From CATQHW01 sp965215345 (GTDB lineage Bacteria > Spirochaetota > Spirochaetia > SZUA-6 > Bin103), in NCBI GenBank assembly GCA_965215345.1, contig CBDCDL010000001.1, positions 248,001 through 312,000 of the forward strand: a stretch of 64,000 bases of DNA, written 5' to 3'. Shown piece by piece: positions 27,199-35,845 of the stretch. The position numbers and the translations under genes were made by a program. The notes under the pieces were generated by a model. It did not search any database. It was not told the DNA's origin and saw only the letters and a list, made by a program, of their open reading frames with translations. The first letter of the stretch is position 1; every line of letters begins with the position of its first letter.

Positions 27199-28628
27199 TC
27201 AGCCGTTGGGCGCCCAGTCCAGGAGGGTGAGCTTGTTCCACAGCCGCAGCCAGTCGGCCGCCGCATGCTGCGCGATCACGACGGTCGCCCGCCGGCCGTG
27301 GCGGACCACCCGGCTGGCCACCCGCAGCACCCGCTCGCGCAGCCGGCGCAAACTCCAGCCGACGCCGGTCGCCCGCTGCATCAGACAGCGCCCCGCGTGC
27401 AGCACCTCGTAGGCCAGCAGATTCAACAGCAACAGCGTCTCGTTCTGGGCCCGCACTCCTGCTTCTTGCGGCTCGGTGGCCGCCTCCAGGCAGCGGCCCC
27501 GGTAGTGGCTCTTCGCACGCGGCGCCGAGGACAGCGCCGGCGCCAGCACGTCCATGAACTCTCCCATGTGCCCTTCGGCCTTGCCCCGCATGCGGTACAG
27601 CCCCAACAGCCGCGCGCCGCTGTAGCGGTTGCGTTTGAGGTTGGTGATCAGCCAGAAGTAGTCGAGGAACAACTCTCCGGGCCGCTCCACCACCACCAGC
27701 ACCACCCGCCGCGCGTGCTCCCAGGAATCGGCCTGGTAGCGCAGCTCGTGGCACCACACCCGCCCCTCGCGCGGCGGACGCCCCGGCGGCCGGCGCAGAT
27801 ACGGCTGCGCCATGCGGTCCAGCACCGCGTTGTTGCGGATGCGCGCCACGTAGTCGATGCCTGATGACTCCAGGCCCGTGAGCGTTTTTCCATCGGGAAA
27901 CCCGGCGTCCATACGCACCAGCACCGACTCGCACACCCGCGGCCGGCAGCGCTCGACCACCCGCTGGATAAACTCAAGCGCGCCGTCGGCCGAGCCCACC
28001 GCGCCAGGCCGCAGCGTGCCGTCGAGCAGGTCGCCGCTCTCCGCGCAACTGGCGATGAGCGCATGAAACATCCGCTGCCCGTAGTGGCCGTTGTACTGGC
28101 TGCCGGCCTGCTGCCCGTGCACCTCGAACGGCAGGCCGTCCAGGTCGATCATCAACCGCTTGTACCGCCGCTCCCGTTGTCCTTCCACAGCCGGCGCACC
28201 GCCAGCTCGATGATCCCCTCACGCACCACATCCTGGTTGGTCGGCGCGCTCAACAGACCCACCAACCGCGACAACGTCGGCTGCGAGGGCAGCACGCTGT
28301 CGGGCTCCAACGCCGCGGTGCCGCGGCGCGTGTCGTTGGCCACGCGAAAGCTCGGGTCGTGCCGCAGCCGGTCAGCGTCGTCCTGGTCGCGCCAGCCCTG
28401 GCCCAGCAGCAACAGGCTGGTCCGCAGCACGTCGGCCAGCGGGTAGGTGATCAGCAGCGGATTGCGCGGATCCAGCAGCCGCTCGTCCATCCACTCGACG
28501 ATGCCGGTGCGCTCCATGATCTCGCGCAGCAGCAACGCGCCGCTGTCGGCGCTCAGATGCTCCGCCCGCGCCTCGACCTGCACCGAGCCGTTGAAGGTCG
28601 TCGAAAAGATCGGTAGAGTCTCACCCAC
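27199..28628 (-). pseudogene. IS1380-family transposase, frameshifted
   Basis: The first frame from ATG 28628 gives SGALLLREIMERTGIVEWMD, LLDPRNPLLITYPLADVLRT and GQGWRDQDDADRLRHDPSFR, all typical of the IS1380 N-terminal region. Near 28178-28190 the frame changes; the second frame carries RLMIDLDGLPFEVHGQQAGS (first catalytic Asp), VRMDAGFPDGKTL (second Asp region) and YRMRGKAEGHMGEF (Glu region), ending TLLDWAPNG. One extra base explains the break. Programmed frameshifting is not known for this family, so I treat it as a lesion. A complete protein would have about 470 residues. Confidence 0.85.
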
Positions 28629-28716
28629 GGCGTGTCCCGTCCTTTGCGGAGGTTTTGGCGTAACACCTTGACTCTACTGCAAATCGGCGGACGCGCCTAC
28701 TCTTTCTCTACTCCTC

Positions 28717-28731
28717 CGTGAATAAGCCGGG
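28717..28731 (-). repeat. IS1380-type terminal inverted repeat, right
   Basis: CGTGAATAAGCCGGG is the exact reverse complement of the left end at 26941-26955, followed by the TTGAT target duplication at 28732-28736. Confidence 0.9.
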
Positions 28732-28925
28732 TTGATGAGAGTCTTGCCGGCGAACTGGCGATCGCGCATGGCTTGCGCGGATTCGATGCCGTCCACCTGG
28801 CGGCTGCGCTGGAGTTGCGCCGGCAGGCCGAAGGCATCATCGTCGCCTTCACTGCTTTCGATGAGCGGCTTGCACAGGCCGCCAGGGCCGAGGGACTGCA
28901 GGTGTTGGAGGCATGAGGTACGGAC

Positions 28926-29897
28926 ATGAGCGCGCTTGCTGATCCGCAGGTCGAGTTCTTCCGGCGCGAGGGCTACCTGATGGTGCCCGACGTCTTCGCC
29001 GCGGCCGACCTGGAGCCGTTGCGCGACGAGTTCACGGAGGTCATTCACCAGACCGCCGTCGAGCTGCAGGCTGCGGGCACGCTGTCGCGGCTCTACGACG
29101 AGGAGCCGTTCGAGCGGCGTCTGTCCCGCATCTACGCGGAGACCGACGAGATCCTGGGGCCGATCGTCGGCCGGGGCGGCGGCGGGTACAGCGGCCCGGC
29201 GCTGTTCGCGGTGATCACGCACCCTCGCCTGCTGGAGGTTGTGGAGTCGTTGATCGGGCCGGAGATCGTCGCCTCGTCCGTCTACCGCGTGCGCCCGAAG
29301 ATCCCGGGCATGGCGCGCGGCGTGGTGCCGTGGCACCAGGACTCCGGCTACTTCAACCCGCACTGCGACCGCGACCTGATCCTGACCTGCTGGATCCCGC
29401 TGGTGGACGCCACCGTCGAGAACGGTTGCCTGGAAGTGCTGCCGCGCGCCCACCGGCAGGGCGTGGTGCGGCACTACACGGAAGGCCCGAACGGCTACCT
29501 GGCGATCGACGACGGGGACCTGCCCGACACCGGCGCGCCGGTCGCGGTCCCCGTGCCGCTGGGTGGGGTTCTGCTGATGACCAACGTCACGCCGCACAGC
29601 TCCACGCCCAACCACACGGACGTGGTGCGCTGGAGCCTGGACCTGCGCTACCAGCACGCGGGCGTCCCCAACAACGTCGGCGAGGCGCCGCAGGACTTCA
29701 CCTGGGAGCGGCCGGACGCCGAGATCGCCTGCTACCCGCCGGAGGCGGACTTCGTCGTGCAGAGCGCCCGCGACCCCGAGTCGGTCGTGCGCTCCGCGGC
29801 GGAGTTCAACCGCATTCGCCAGCGCTACGAGCGCACGCGCCCGCCCGGCCCGGAGCGGGGCTGGATCCCGTACGACCGTCGTCCCGGAGCATCCTGA
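28926..29897 (+). CDS. Phytanoyl-CoA dioxygenase (PhyH) family protein
   Basis: The product is a 323-residue Fe(II)/2-oxoglutarate-dependent oxygenase. The N-terminus VEFFRREGYLMVPDVFAAAD is the usual PhyH opening. The first metal ligands are H-x-D in VPWHQDSGYFNPHC (about residue 138), the distal His is in TPHSSTPNHTDVVRWS (about residue 225), and the Arg that binds 2-oxoglutarate follows in the same stretch. ATG 28926 follows the PIN stop by 9 bp with AGG upstream. A nearly identical copy of its last 290 bp is found at 36047-36338. The substrate is unknown; these enzymes hydroxylate varied small molecules. Confidence 0.92.
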   Translation: MSALADPQVEFFRREGYLMVPDVFAAADLEPLRDEFTEVIHQTAVELQAAGTLSRLYDEEPFERRLSRIYAETDEILGPIVGRGGGGYSGPALFAVITHPRLLEVVESLIGPEIVASSVYRVRPKIPGMARGVVPWHQDSGYFNPHCDRDLILTCWIPLVDATVENGCLEVLPRAHRQGVVRHYTEGPNGYLAIDDGDLPDTGAPVAVPVPLGGVLLMTNVTPHSSTPNHTDVVRWSLDLRYQHAGVPNNVGEAPQDFTWERPDAEIACYPPEADFVVQSARDPESVVRSAAEFNRIRQRYERTRPPGPERGWIPYDRRPGAS

Positions 29898-30174
29898 TCG
29901 ACAATTTGACTCCCATCGTTTCACCAACGACAAGAGATACATGAGATGCGCTGCCCAACCGCGTGCTTGGGTCTGGTCGTCGGTGGGCGTGCTCATTCAT
30001 CGAGTTCCGCATCTCAATTGCCGATGGCCAAAGTGGAGCGAGAAAGGACGAGCACAGCCAGACCCACGCGACGCTTGACACCGTGAAGCATATCATAGAA
30101 GTCTTCCATCCTATGGCTCCGACGCCCGCGGGAATTGCGGCGTTCAACTATCCATAGTCATGAGGTGTGAGCAA
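29898..30174. other. Gene-poor spacer at start of lower-GC segment
   Basis: These 277 bp show a clear drop in GC. One short frame (to a TAG at 30155-30157) ends with HIIEVFHPMAPTPAGIAAFN, which looks protein-like but has no convincing start. I see no RNA gene or strong terminator. Confidence 0.3.
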
Positions 30175-30567
30175 ATGTCAACAGTGGTGATACACTCCTT
30201 TGCTACTGCTGAAAAGGTCATTGAACAGAAAGACGGCCGCGTGTCGGTTATCGGCATGTTCACATCTATCACTGTAAATCAAAGAAAAATCGGCCCTTCA
30301 TGGATTCTGTTTGTCGAAATGTCCGGCGTTCAGGAGGGCCGCACATATAAGGCCAAGATTGCCGTGCAGAAATACGGGGAGGACGTTACGCCAGTTTGCA
30401 CGATCGAGGGCGAATTGGTGCCAAGCGATGTGTCCGAGCACGACACCGGCATTTTCTACCCGGTGATCCCGTCGGCCGAATATCCGTCCGATGGGCCGTA
30501 TGAGGTTTCTCTACATATCGATGGCAAGAAGGCCGCATCGAGAACATTGAGAATTATATACGGCTGA
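30175..30567 (+). CDS. Small beta-rich protein, DUF6941-like
   Basis: The product is 130 residues. The pattern AEKVIEQKDGRVSVIGMFTS, then PSWILFVEMSGVQEGRTYKA and the terminal PYEVSLHIDGKKAASRTLRI alternates short strands as in DUF6941-type beta-sandwich proteins. ATG 30175 has GAGG 8-11 bp upstream; an in-frame ATG at 30160 would overlap that site. Codon use is much more AT-rich than in metabolic genes, so it was probably acquired. It is followed 9 bp later by the DUF7689-like gene in the same direction. The function is unknown. Confidence 0.55.
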   Translation: MSTVVIHSFATAEKVIEQKDGRVSVIGMFTSITVNQRKIGPSWILFVEMSGVQEGRTYKAKIAVQKYGEDVTPVCTIEGELVPSDVSEHDTGIFYPVIPSAEYPSDGPYEVSLHIDGKKAASRTLRIIYG

Positions 30568-30576
30568 CTCGTATAC

Positions 30577-31044
30577 ATGCTGGAGGCGATGTTTCCCCGA
30601 TTGTCAGGGACGACATATCGAAGAACGAGCCCTCGCGACTCAAGGTACAACTGCATAGCGTGGGCTGCAAACGACGTAGCTCGATGGTGGGCGCCGGAGG
30701 AAGTCCCCGGAGAACGAAGAGATCGATATTATTGGCCCCCGAGAGCTACGAGAGGCTACGAGCCGTATTGTCTTGTAGAAGTCTTTGAGGAGATCGGATA
30801 CGAGCGTTGCTCAGAGTCCGAATTGGAGCACGGGTTCCAAAAGGTTGCCCTATATGCTGCTGAAGGCGCGTGGAGGCATGCTGCACGGCAGCTTCCTAGT
30901 GGTCGGTGGACGAGCAAAATAGGACCGAATGAGGACATCGAGCACGAAAGCCCGGCAAGCTTATGCGGCGCAGCCTACGGATTCGTGTACTGTTATATGA
31001 GACGCCCACACTCATATGTAGCTGTTTTTCCGCCCCCACGATAA
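30577..31044 (+). CDS. DUF7689-like protein (possible cysteine-peptidase-like fold)
   Basis: The product is 155 residues. Conserved elements are DSRYNCIAWAANDVARWWAP (a Cys next to a Trp-rich loop), YYWPPRATRGY, VALYAAEGAWRHAARQLPSG (a His) and GRWTSKIGPNEDIEH. The Cys...His...Asn/Asp order with 'N-C-I-A-W-A' resembles NlpC/P60-like cysteine hydrolases, though no activity is established. The gene overlaps, tail to tail by 33 bp, the small gene at 31012-31563, whose family is commonly found beside this one. Low GC marks it as acquired. Confidence 0.65.
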   Translation: MLEAMFPRLSGTTYRRTSPRDSRYNCIAWAANDVARWWAPEEVPGERRDRYYWPPRATRGYEPYCLVEVFEEIGYERCSESELEHGFQKVALYAAEGAWRHAARQLPSGRWTSKIGPNEDIEHESPASLCGAAYGFVYCYMRRPHSYVAVFPPPR

Positions 31045-31563
31045 CCACGATTCCCGCATCTTCTCGACAATTCCCGCGTCTTCGCGAGGAACGGGATCGG
31101 CGCCAGTGATTTCGCTTAGGGCGATGAACCAGTGATCTAGGTCTGTCTGCAGTTCTTTGAGAAGGAGTGGAACGGCCGGCTCTCCCATTTTGATGATAGC
31201 TCGATACGCGGGGTGTTCGATCATATCTTTGATCGACGACATGTGCCAAGTTCCGTGCTTCCATGACCGCGCCAAGTCTTGGAATTTTGAGTCGTGGATA
31301 GAAATGTCGACAACGAGCAGACTAATGCGATGGTGTGATGGGTAGTCCAATGCGGACGGATATTGCGGACACCAATTGGCTAGCTTATTGGGCCGGGAAG
31401 ATACGTGCCATGTAGGGTGGTTTGGTGACCTCTGAATTAGTGTCAATGGCGTCTCTTCGGGTGCTATTGAAGGTGTCCAGTGCACATTAATTGGCTCACC
31501 GGAGAACGGCTCTTCGGGAAGCTCATTGTCCAACGTAACTGTCTTGTGCTGAGATGTCGTCAT
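31012..31563 (-). CDS. Conserved hypothetical protein, frequent partner of DUF7689-like genes
   Basis: The product is 183 residues. The C-terminal half has the recognisable run SSIKDMIEHPAYRAIIKMGE, then AVPLLLKELQTDLDHWFIAL and SEITGADPVPREDAGIVEKM, ending WLSWGRKNSY. This 'H-P-A-Y-x-x-I-I-x-M-G ... I-T-G-x-D-P-V-P' helix bundle is a widespread small family of unknown role. The N-terminal half (residues 1-90) appears extra and beta-rich. Convergent overlap with the DUF7689-like gene suggests the two are inherited together, perhaps as effector and neutraliser (inference). Confidence 0.6.
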   Translation of the reverse strand: MTTSQHKTVTLDNELPEEPFSGEPINVHWTPSIAPEETPLTLIQRSPNHPTWHVSSRPNKLANWCPQYPSALDYPSHHRISLLVVDISIHDSKFQDLARSWKHGTWHMSSIKDMIEHPAYRAIIKMGEPAVPLLLKELQTDLDHWFIALSEITGADPVPREDAGIVEKMRESWLSWGRKNSYI

Positions 31564-31639
31564 ACAGTGCCGCCTATTGTCCGTGAAGCCGTGTCAAGTC
31601 TATGAGGAGATCAATATACCCAATCACTCGCGAATTGTC

Positions 31640-31915
31640 GAGCTCTCCCACCGGGCCGGGTCGGACCGGCGTTGACATGGGAGAAACGCGGACGCTGGCG
31701 TAGACTGGGACGGGTAATCTTGAGGGGGCGCGAAGTAGGCCGGCCTGTCACTGGTGTAGCGCCCTGCGGGGCGAACCCGGAGTAAAGCTTGGTCCCGAGG
31801 CCCGTGGCGTTGTCAGTGGTGAGGGTCTGCACGGCGACGTGCTGATCCATCCCGGTAAGGAGAATGCTCAGTTTGTTCACGCCTCGGCCGCTCCACTCAT
31901 CCCGAGGAGAGACTG
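31640..31915 (+). ncRNA. Candidate IS110 bridge RNA region (left end, copy 1)
   Basis: IS110-family elements with a long 5' noncoding end are known to transcribe a bridge RNA of roughly 150-200 nt with two internal loops that pair with target and donor DNA. Here the 276 bp before the transposase ATG has conserved blocks (CCCACCGGGCCG, GAGAAAC, CTGGTGTA-CGCCC, GGCGAACCCG, CTTGGTCCCG-GGCC, CAGTGGT) shared with a second segment at 33336-33502 plus 35851 onward. Blocks are separated by diverged stretches, as expected for stems and loops. A ribosome site GAGGAGA precedes ATG 31916. Confidence 0.5.
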
Positions 31916-33300
31916 ATGGCACGACGCAACCGTAGAGGCACGCGCAGCGGCAAGGGCAATCGCTCGGCGCAACCGCAGCAGATGCACCCCAACGCGGCAG
32001 GCTTGGATGTGGGGGCCACCGCGGTGTATGCGGCGGTGCGCGCCGAGCGCGACGAGCAGCCGATCCGATCGTTTGCGACCTTCACCCGCGACCTGCATGG
32101 CTTGGCCGATTGGCTGAGCGCCTGCGAGGTCGGCACGGTCGCCATGGAGTCCACCGGCGTGTACTGGATTCCCGTGCACCAGATCCTGGAAGCACGCGGG
32201 TTCGAGGTGGTGCTGGTCAACGCCCGCCACGTGCGCTCGGTGCCCGGTCGCAAGAGCGACGTGTCCGACTGCGAGTGGCTGCGCTACCTGCACTCGGTCG
32301 GCTTGCTGCGCGGCTCGTTCCGACCGGCTGACGAGGTGTGCGCGGTGCGCTCGCTGTTGCGCCATCGCGACGGCTTGGTCAAGACCGCCGCACGCAGCGT
32401 GCAGCACAGGCAGAAGGCGTACGACCAGATGAACGTCCATCTGCACCACGCGATCTCCGATCTGACCGGCCAGACCGGCTTGGCCATCACCGACGCCATC
32501 CTGCCGGAGAGCGCGACCCTGAGCGCTTGGCGGCGCTGGCCCACCGGCGGATCAGAGCCAGCCGCCACACGATGATCAAGGCACTGGAGGGCGATTGGCG
32601 ATCCGAGCATCTGTTCACGCTGCGCCACGCGCGCCAGACCTATGCGCATTACCAACAGCTCATCAGCGAGTGTGATCAGGAGATCGAGGCCCGCATCGGC
32701 GCCTTCGAGCAGACGCACGAACCGCCGGCCGCGACCTGCACGGACCGGCCATCCCCGCAGTCCGCTGAGGCGTCCTCGGAGCCGCCTGCGCAATCGTTCA
32801 GCGTCTCTGACCACCTCACACGGCTGTTCGGCACCGACCTGACCCTCATTCCCGGCATCGGCGCTACCACCGCGCTGGTCCTGTTCAGCGAACTCGGCCC
32901 CGATCTGTCGCGGTTCCCGACCGCCTCGCAGTTCGCGTCGTGGTTGAACCTCTGTCCGCAGACCAAGATCACCGGCGGTAAGGTGATCAGTGCTCACACC
33001 GGGCCCGGTGTCAACCGCGCGGCGCAGGCGCTGCGCATGGCAACCCAGACGCTCTATCGCAGCCACTCGGCGCTGGGCGATTTCTTTCGCCGCAAACGTG
33101 CTCGCGTCGGCCCCCCGCAGGCGATCACCGACACCGCCCACAAGATGGCGCGCATCATCCACCATCTGGTGACCCGCCACGAGCTCTACGATGACCGGAC
33201 TCTGTTCGGCCAACAGCATCAGGACCGAAAACGCCTTGAGCGCCGCCTGCGCAACGAAGCCCGCGCGCTCGGGTTCGATCTCGTTCCGGAGGCCGCCTGA
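31916..33300 (+). pseudogene. IS110-family transposase, frameshifted
   Basis: The N-terminal DEDD domain is in the first frame: AAGLDVGATAVYAAV (Asp), TVAMESTGVYWIPVHQIL (Glu) and VPGRKSDVSDCEWLRYLHSV (two Asp). At 32501-32506 one G appears missing (ATCCTG-CCGGAG); the second frame resumes AGERDPERLAALAHRRIRAS. The C-terminal Tnp_20 domain follows: LTLIPGIGATTALVLFSELG and FASWLNLCPQTKITGGKVIS with the Ser used in strand exchange. A repaired product would have about 461 residues. As given, neither half alone is expected to recombine DNA. Confidence 0.85.
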
Positions 33301-34357
33301 CGGCCTTACCAACGGGACGAGAGCGGGTTTCTAAGGAGCTCCCCACCGGGCCGAGGGACCCGAGTTGGCACGAAAGAAACATGACGGCATACTGTGGATG
33401 GGACCGGATGGAGCGCGAGGAGGCCGTCGCGTCATTGGTGTACCGCCCGACTGAGGCGAACCCGTTAATTAAGGAGCTTGGTCCCGGGGCCTGTGAAGTT
33501 GCTGTGGGTTCCGGAAACTCTGGCCGGTGTTTTCTGGAAATTCTGGCCGGTTCATCGTGCGCGAGCTCGGCGCCTTCAACGTCGAGATCGAGGTGTTGGG
33601 TGCGGTAAGACGGGCCATCGAGGAGCAGCAGTCTACCGCGCTCGAGAATGCGGTCGACGATCGCCTCGGCCAGATCGGCGTCATGCAGCACGGCGCCCCA
33701 GGCGGTCAGCGGCGACGTGTTGGTCGTGAACAGCATCGAGCGCCCACGCAGGTGTCGTTCGTTGACGACGTGGAACAGCACGTTGGCCGCGTCAGGTCCG
33801 TAAGACAGGTAGCCCACCTCGTCGACGACCAAGACGTGCGGGTTCAGGTAGGCGGTGAGGACCGCCTGCAACTTCCCTTGCCGCGAGGCGGAGGACAACT
33901 CCTCGATGAGCGCTGCGGCGGTGACGAAACGCGCGGTGAACCCCTGCTGGATGGCGCGGTAGGCGATGGCGATGGCCAGATGGGTTTTGCCGCGACCGCT
34001 CTTGCCCTTCAGGATCAGACTGAGTCCACCGGTGACCAGCTCCGGAGCCAGGTAGCTGCCCAGCAGCGGCAGGCGCAGGCTGGACTGCAAGGAGAAGTCG
34101 AACTCCTCGATCGTCTTCAGGAACGGGAACCGCGCCTGTCTGACCGCGCGCTGCACGCGCGTGTGTTGGCGGTGAGCGATCTCCTCGGTGACCAGCACGC
34201 CCAGAAACTCCCGGCATGACCAGCCGTGGGTCTCGGCACGCTGCAGCAACTCGCGCCAGTGGCGGCGCGTGCTGGCCAGATTGAGTCTGCGCAGCAGCGG
34301 ATCGAACTCGACGGTGGCCGCATCGAACGGCAACGACGCGGTGGTGTGGGTGCTCAT
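33155..34357 (-). CDS. istB: IS21-family helper ATPase IstB, reading past the element end
   Basis: IstB is the AAA+ ATPase that loads IstA on target DNA. The frame from ATG 34357 shows RRLNLASTRRHWRELLQRAE, Walker A LKGKSGRGKTHLAIA, Walker B HVLVVDEVGYLSYG and LLLLDGPSYRTQHLDLDVEG, all IstB-typical. The expected stop near residue 270 is absent, so the frame continues through the inverted repeat at 33503 and into host sequence to 33155, adding about 115 residues. It starts about 180 bp after the end of istA. The ATPase core looks intact. Confidence 0.8.
   Translation of the reverse strand: MSTHTTASLPFDAATVEFDPLLRRLNLASTRRHWRELLQRAETHGWSCREFLGVLVTEEIAHRQHTRVQRAVRQARFPFLKTIEEFDFSLQSSLRLPLLGSYLAPELVTGGLSLILKGKSGRGKTHLAIAIAYRAIQQGFTARFVTAAALIEELSSASRQGKLQAVLTAYLNPHVLVVDEVGYLSYGPDAANVLFHVVNERHLRGRSMLFTTNTSPLTAWGAVLHDADLAEAIVDRILERGRLLLLDGPSYRTQHLDLDVEGAELAHDEPARISRKHRPEFPEPTATSQAPGPSSLINGFASVGRYTNDATASSRSIRSHPQYAVMFLSCQLGSLGPVGSSLETRSRPVGKAVRRPPERDRTRARGLRCAGGAQGVFGPDAVGRTESGHRRARGGSPDGG
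33336..33502 (+). ncRNA. Second IS110 left-end (bridge-RNA-like) segment, split by IS21 insertion
   Basis: From GAGCTC-CCCACCGGGCCG onward this stretch aligns with 31640-31815: shared blocks include AGAAAC, TGGGAC-GG, TTGGTGTA-CGCCC, GGCGAACCCG and CTTGGTCCCG-GGCC-GTG. The match is cut at 33502 by the IS21 element and picks up after it at 35851 (CAGTGGT-GAG). No transposase follows. It is either the left end of a lost second IS110 copy or a duplicated guide-RNA locus. Confidence 0.5.
33498..33502 (+). repeat. Target-site duplication GTTGC (left copy)
   Basis: GTTGC occurs just before the IS21 left end and again at 35846-35850 just after its right end, as expected for a 5-bp duplication. Confidence 0.8.
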
Positions 34358-35845
34358 CGTGACGCCTCTGGTCGCTGCGGCCCGAGCAGGCGCTCAGGAG
34401 CGGCTGCGCCGGTCCTCCGCCCCTGAATCCGGGCGAGTCGGCGAGCAACCGCGCTCATAGCGCTCTCTGAGACGTTTGCCGAACGCCGGTGGTGTCCCAG
34501 TACCCCCGGCACCGACGGTCCTCGGTGGCGATCGCGGCCATCATGAGCCACCTCCCTGGTGATCGCCGGCGTCCGGACGCAGGGGCAACTTCACCCCGAG
34601 GCACTCGGCGATGAAGGAGCAGGTGTAGCTCTGTGCGCTCACCGCCGCCTGGAACGCGCGTTCCAGGTTCTTGGCCCCGCAGTGCTGCAACAGCTCGTGC
34701 AAGGTGTCGACCTCCCGGTACCAGCTCCTCGGGCTGCGGTGGATGAGCTCGGTCAGGAACGACAGCGCCGCCGCTCCGGTCTCCAGCAACTGCTGGCGCT
34801 TGAGGTAGCGCCGCCTGCGGGCGCCGGAGATCGCCGCCAGGTGCGCGGTACGGTGCTCGGCCAGCCGCGAGACAGTGCCGTTGGGCACGTGCCGGGGATG
34901 TTCGGCTTCGTAGCGGCCGGCCACGATGTGCACCACCTCGCGGTACAGGTACAGCGTGCCGGCCATCCCGGCCGCCTGCGGCGGCATCGAGTAGCGCAGC
35001 CCGTCGTGGGAGACCTCGCCGGTCACGTCCACCTGAATCGGGATCCGCAGCGCCAGCCGCTCCGGCGGCGTGCGCAGCGGCCGCAGCCGCTCAAGCTCCT
35101 GCTGGCGGCGCTGCTCGGGGATCTCGCCGGTGGCGCGGTTGGGCCGCTGGTGGTTGGTCTCGTGCAGCCACTCGCGGAGTTGCTCGACCAGGTCGCCGCG
35201 GTCGTGGAACCGCCGCTGCTTGAAGAACGAGCCTTTCACCCAGCCGACCACGGCGTGCGTTCCGTCCAGGTAGCGCAGGCGCACCTGGCCGAAGTCGTGC
35301 TGGGAGAACTCGCCCGGCAGCCCCTCGAACCGCATCATCACCCGCGTATGGCGCGGGCGCAGTTCGGCGACCAACTCGTAGAGCGCCGTCTTGGCGCCGT
35401 CGTAGCCGTCCAGCCGCACCCGGCGCAGGATTTCGACCGACTTCAACGGCGAGCGATCCTCGTCGGTCTCCTTGAGGAGTTGCTCGACCAACGGACGGAA
35501 CCGGTCCACCTTCTGCGGTCGGCCGATGCCGCGCTCGACTCGCTCTTGGCGATCGTCCACGTGCTCCACGGCCGCCTCGGCGGCGATCCGGCGCACGCTG
35601 CGCTCAGAGACTTTCGCCAGAGACGCCACCTCGGCCTGAGTGTGGCCGGCATTCAGCAGGACCTGGATCTCGTGGCGTTTCAAGAGGGTGATCATGGAAC
35701 CCTCTACGGCCTGGGTGGTCATCACCCCATGCCCGTTCGCCGTCTGCTGGCTAGCTGTTCTCCCTGTGTCGCTCACTGCGGGTCCTCCGGTTCCGACCGG
35801 CCAGAATTTCCGGAAGAATGGCGGTCAGAGTTTCCGGAACCCGCA
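33503..35845. mobile_element. IS21-family insertion sequence, 2343 bp
   Basis: Ends are related inverted repeats: left TGTGGGTTCCGGAAACTCTG and, reverse-complemented from the right, TGCGGGTTCCGGAAACTCTG, both with the TG...CA termini of IS21. A second internal repeat (CCGGAAGAATGG / TTTTCTGGAAATTCTGG) lies just inside, as in other IS21 members. GTTGC flanks both ends. It encodes istA and istB on the minus strand, but istA lacks its catalytic core, so the element is non-autonomous. It sits inside the second IS110 left-end segment. Confidence 0.88.
34541..35695 (-). pseudogene. istA: IS21-family transposase IstA with in-frame loss of DDE core
   Basis: The start ATG 35695 follows GAGGG. The N-terminal helix-turn-helix is LLKRHEIQVLLNAGHTQAEV with SERSVRRIAAEA. 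The integrase core begins GEFSQHDFGQVRLRYLDGTH (first catalytic Asp) but then jumps straight to VVGWVKGSFFKQRRFHDRGD, which in complete IstA follows the catalytic Glu. About 100 residues holding the second Asp and the Glu are missing without any frame change. The C-terminal part (LHELLQHCGAKNLERAFQAA) is complete. The 384-residue product cannot catalyse strand transfer. Confidence 0.8.

Larger units (their letters stand above)
26941..28731. mobile_element. IS1380-family insertion sequence, 1791 bp
   Basis: The element is bounded by perfect 15-bp inverted repeats CCCGGCTTATTCACG (26941-26955) and CGTGAATAAGCCGGG (28717-28731), flanked by TTGAT direct repeats. It carries one transposase gene on the minus strand (27199-28628), which has a frameshift. 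About 240 bp at the left end and 90 bp at the right end are noncoding. Insertion is recent enough that duplication and repeats are perfect, although the transposase is already broken or frameshifted by an error. Confidence 0.88.
26698..28916 (+). pseudogene. PIN-domain toxin gene interrupted by an IS1380-family element
   Basis: The gene is in two pieces, 26698-26940 and 28737-28916. Piece one reads MILYLDTSSLVKLYVQERHS (catalytic Asp 6) and VAFPEMLAALARRR (catalytic Glu), ending IIELD. Piece two begins ESLAGELAIAHGLRGFDAVH (third acidic residue) and includes VAFTAFDERLAQA (fourth). Deleting the element plus one copy of the TTGAT duplication restores a clean 140-residue PIN protein in frame. 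In the present state the first piece reads into the IS for about 47 codons. The upstream gene overlaps by 4 bp and is the probable antitoxin. Confidence 0.88.
31640..33335 (+). mobile_element. IS110-family insertion sequence (ends approximate)
   Basis: The unit consists of a 276-bp noncoding left end (31640-31915), a DEDD transposase gene (31916-33300) and a short right end. IS110 elements lack long inverted repeats, so exact ends cannot be read. The left limit is set where homology with the second copy of the left end (33336 onward) begins. The transposase is frameshifted. Confidence 0.7.

Noticed and set aside
27199..28628. Programmed frameshifting in the IS1380 transposase
   Set aside because: This family normally has a single frame, and no slippery A-run precedes the break.
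29963..30157. Small plus-strand gene before the DUF6941-like gene
   Set aside because: Only the last 40 codons look protein-like and no suitable start or homologous family is recognised; kept as spacer description.
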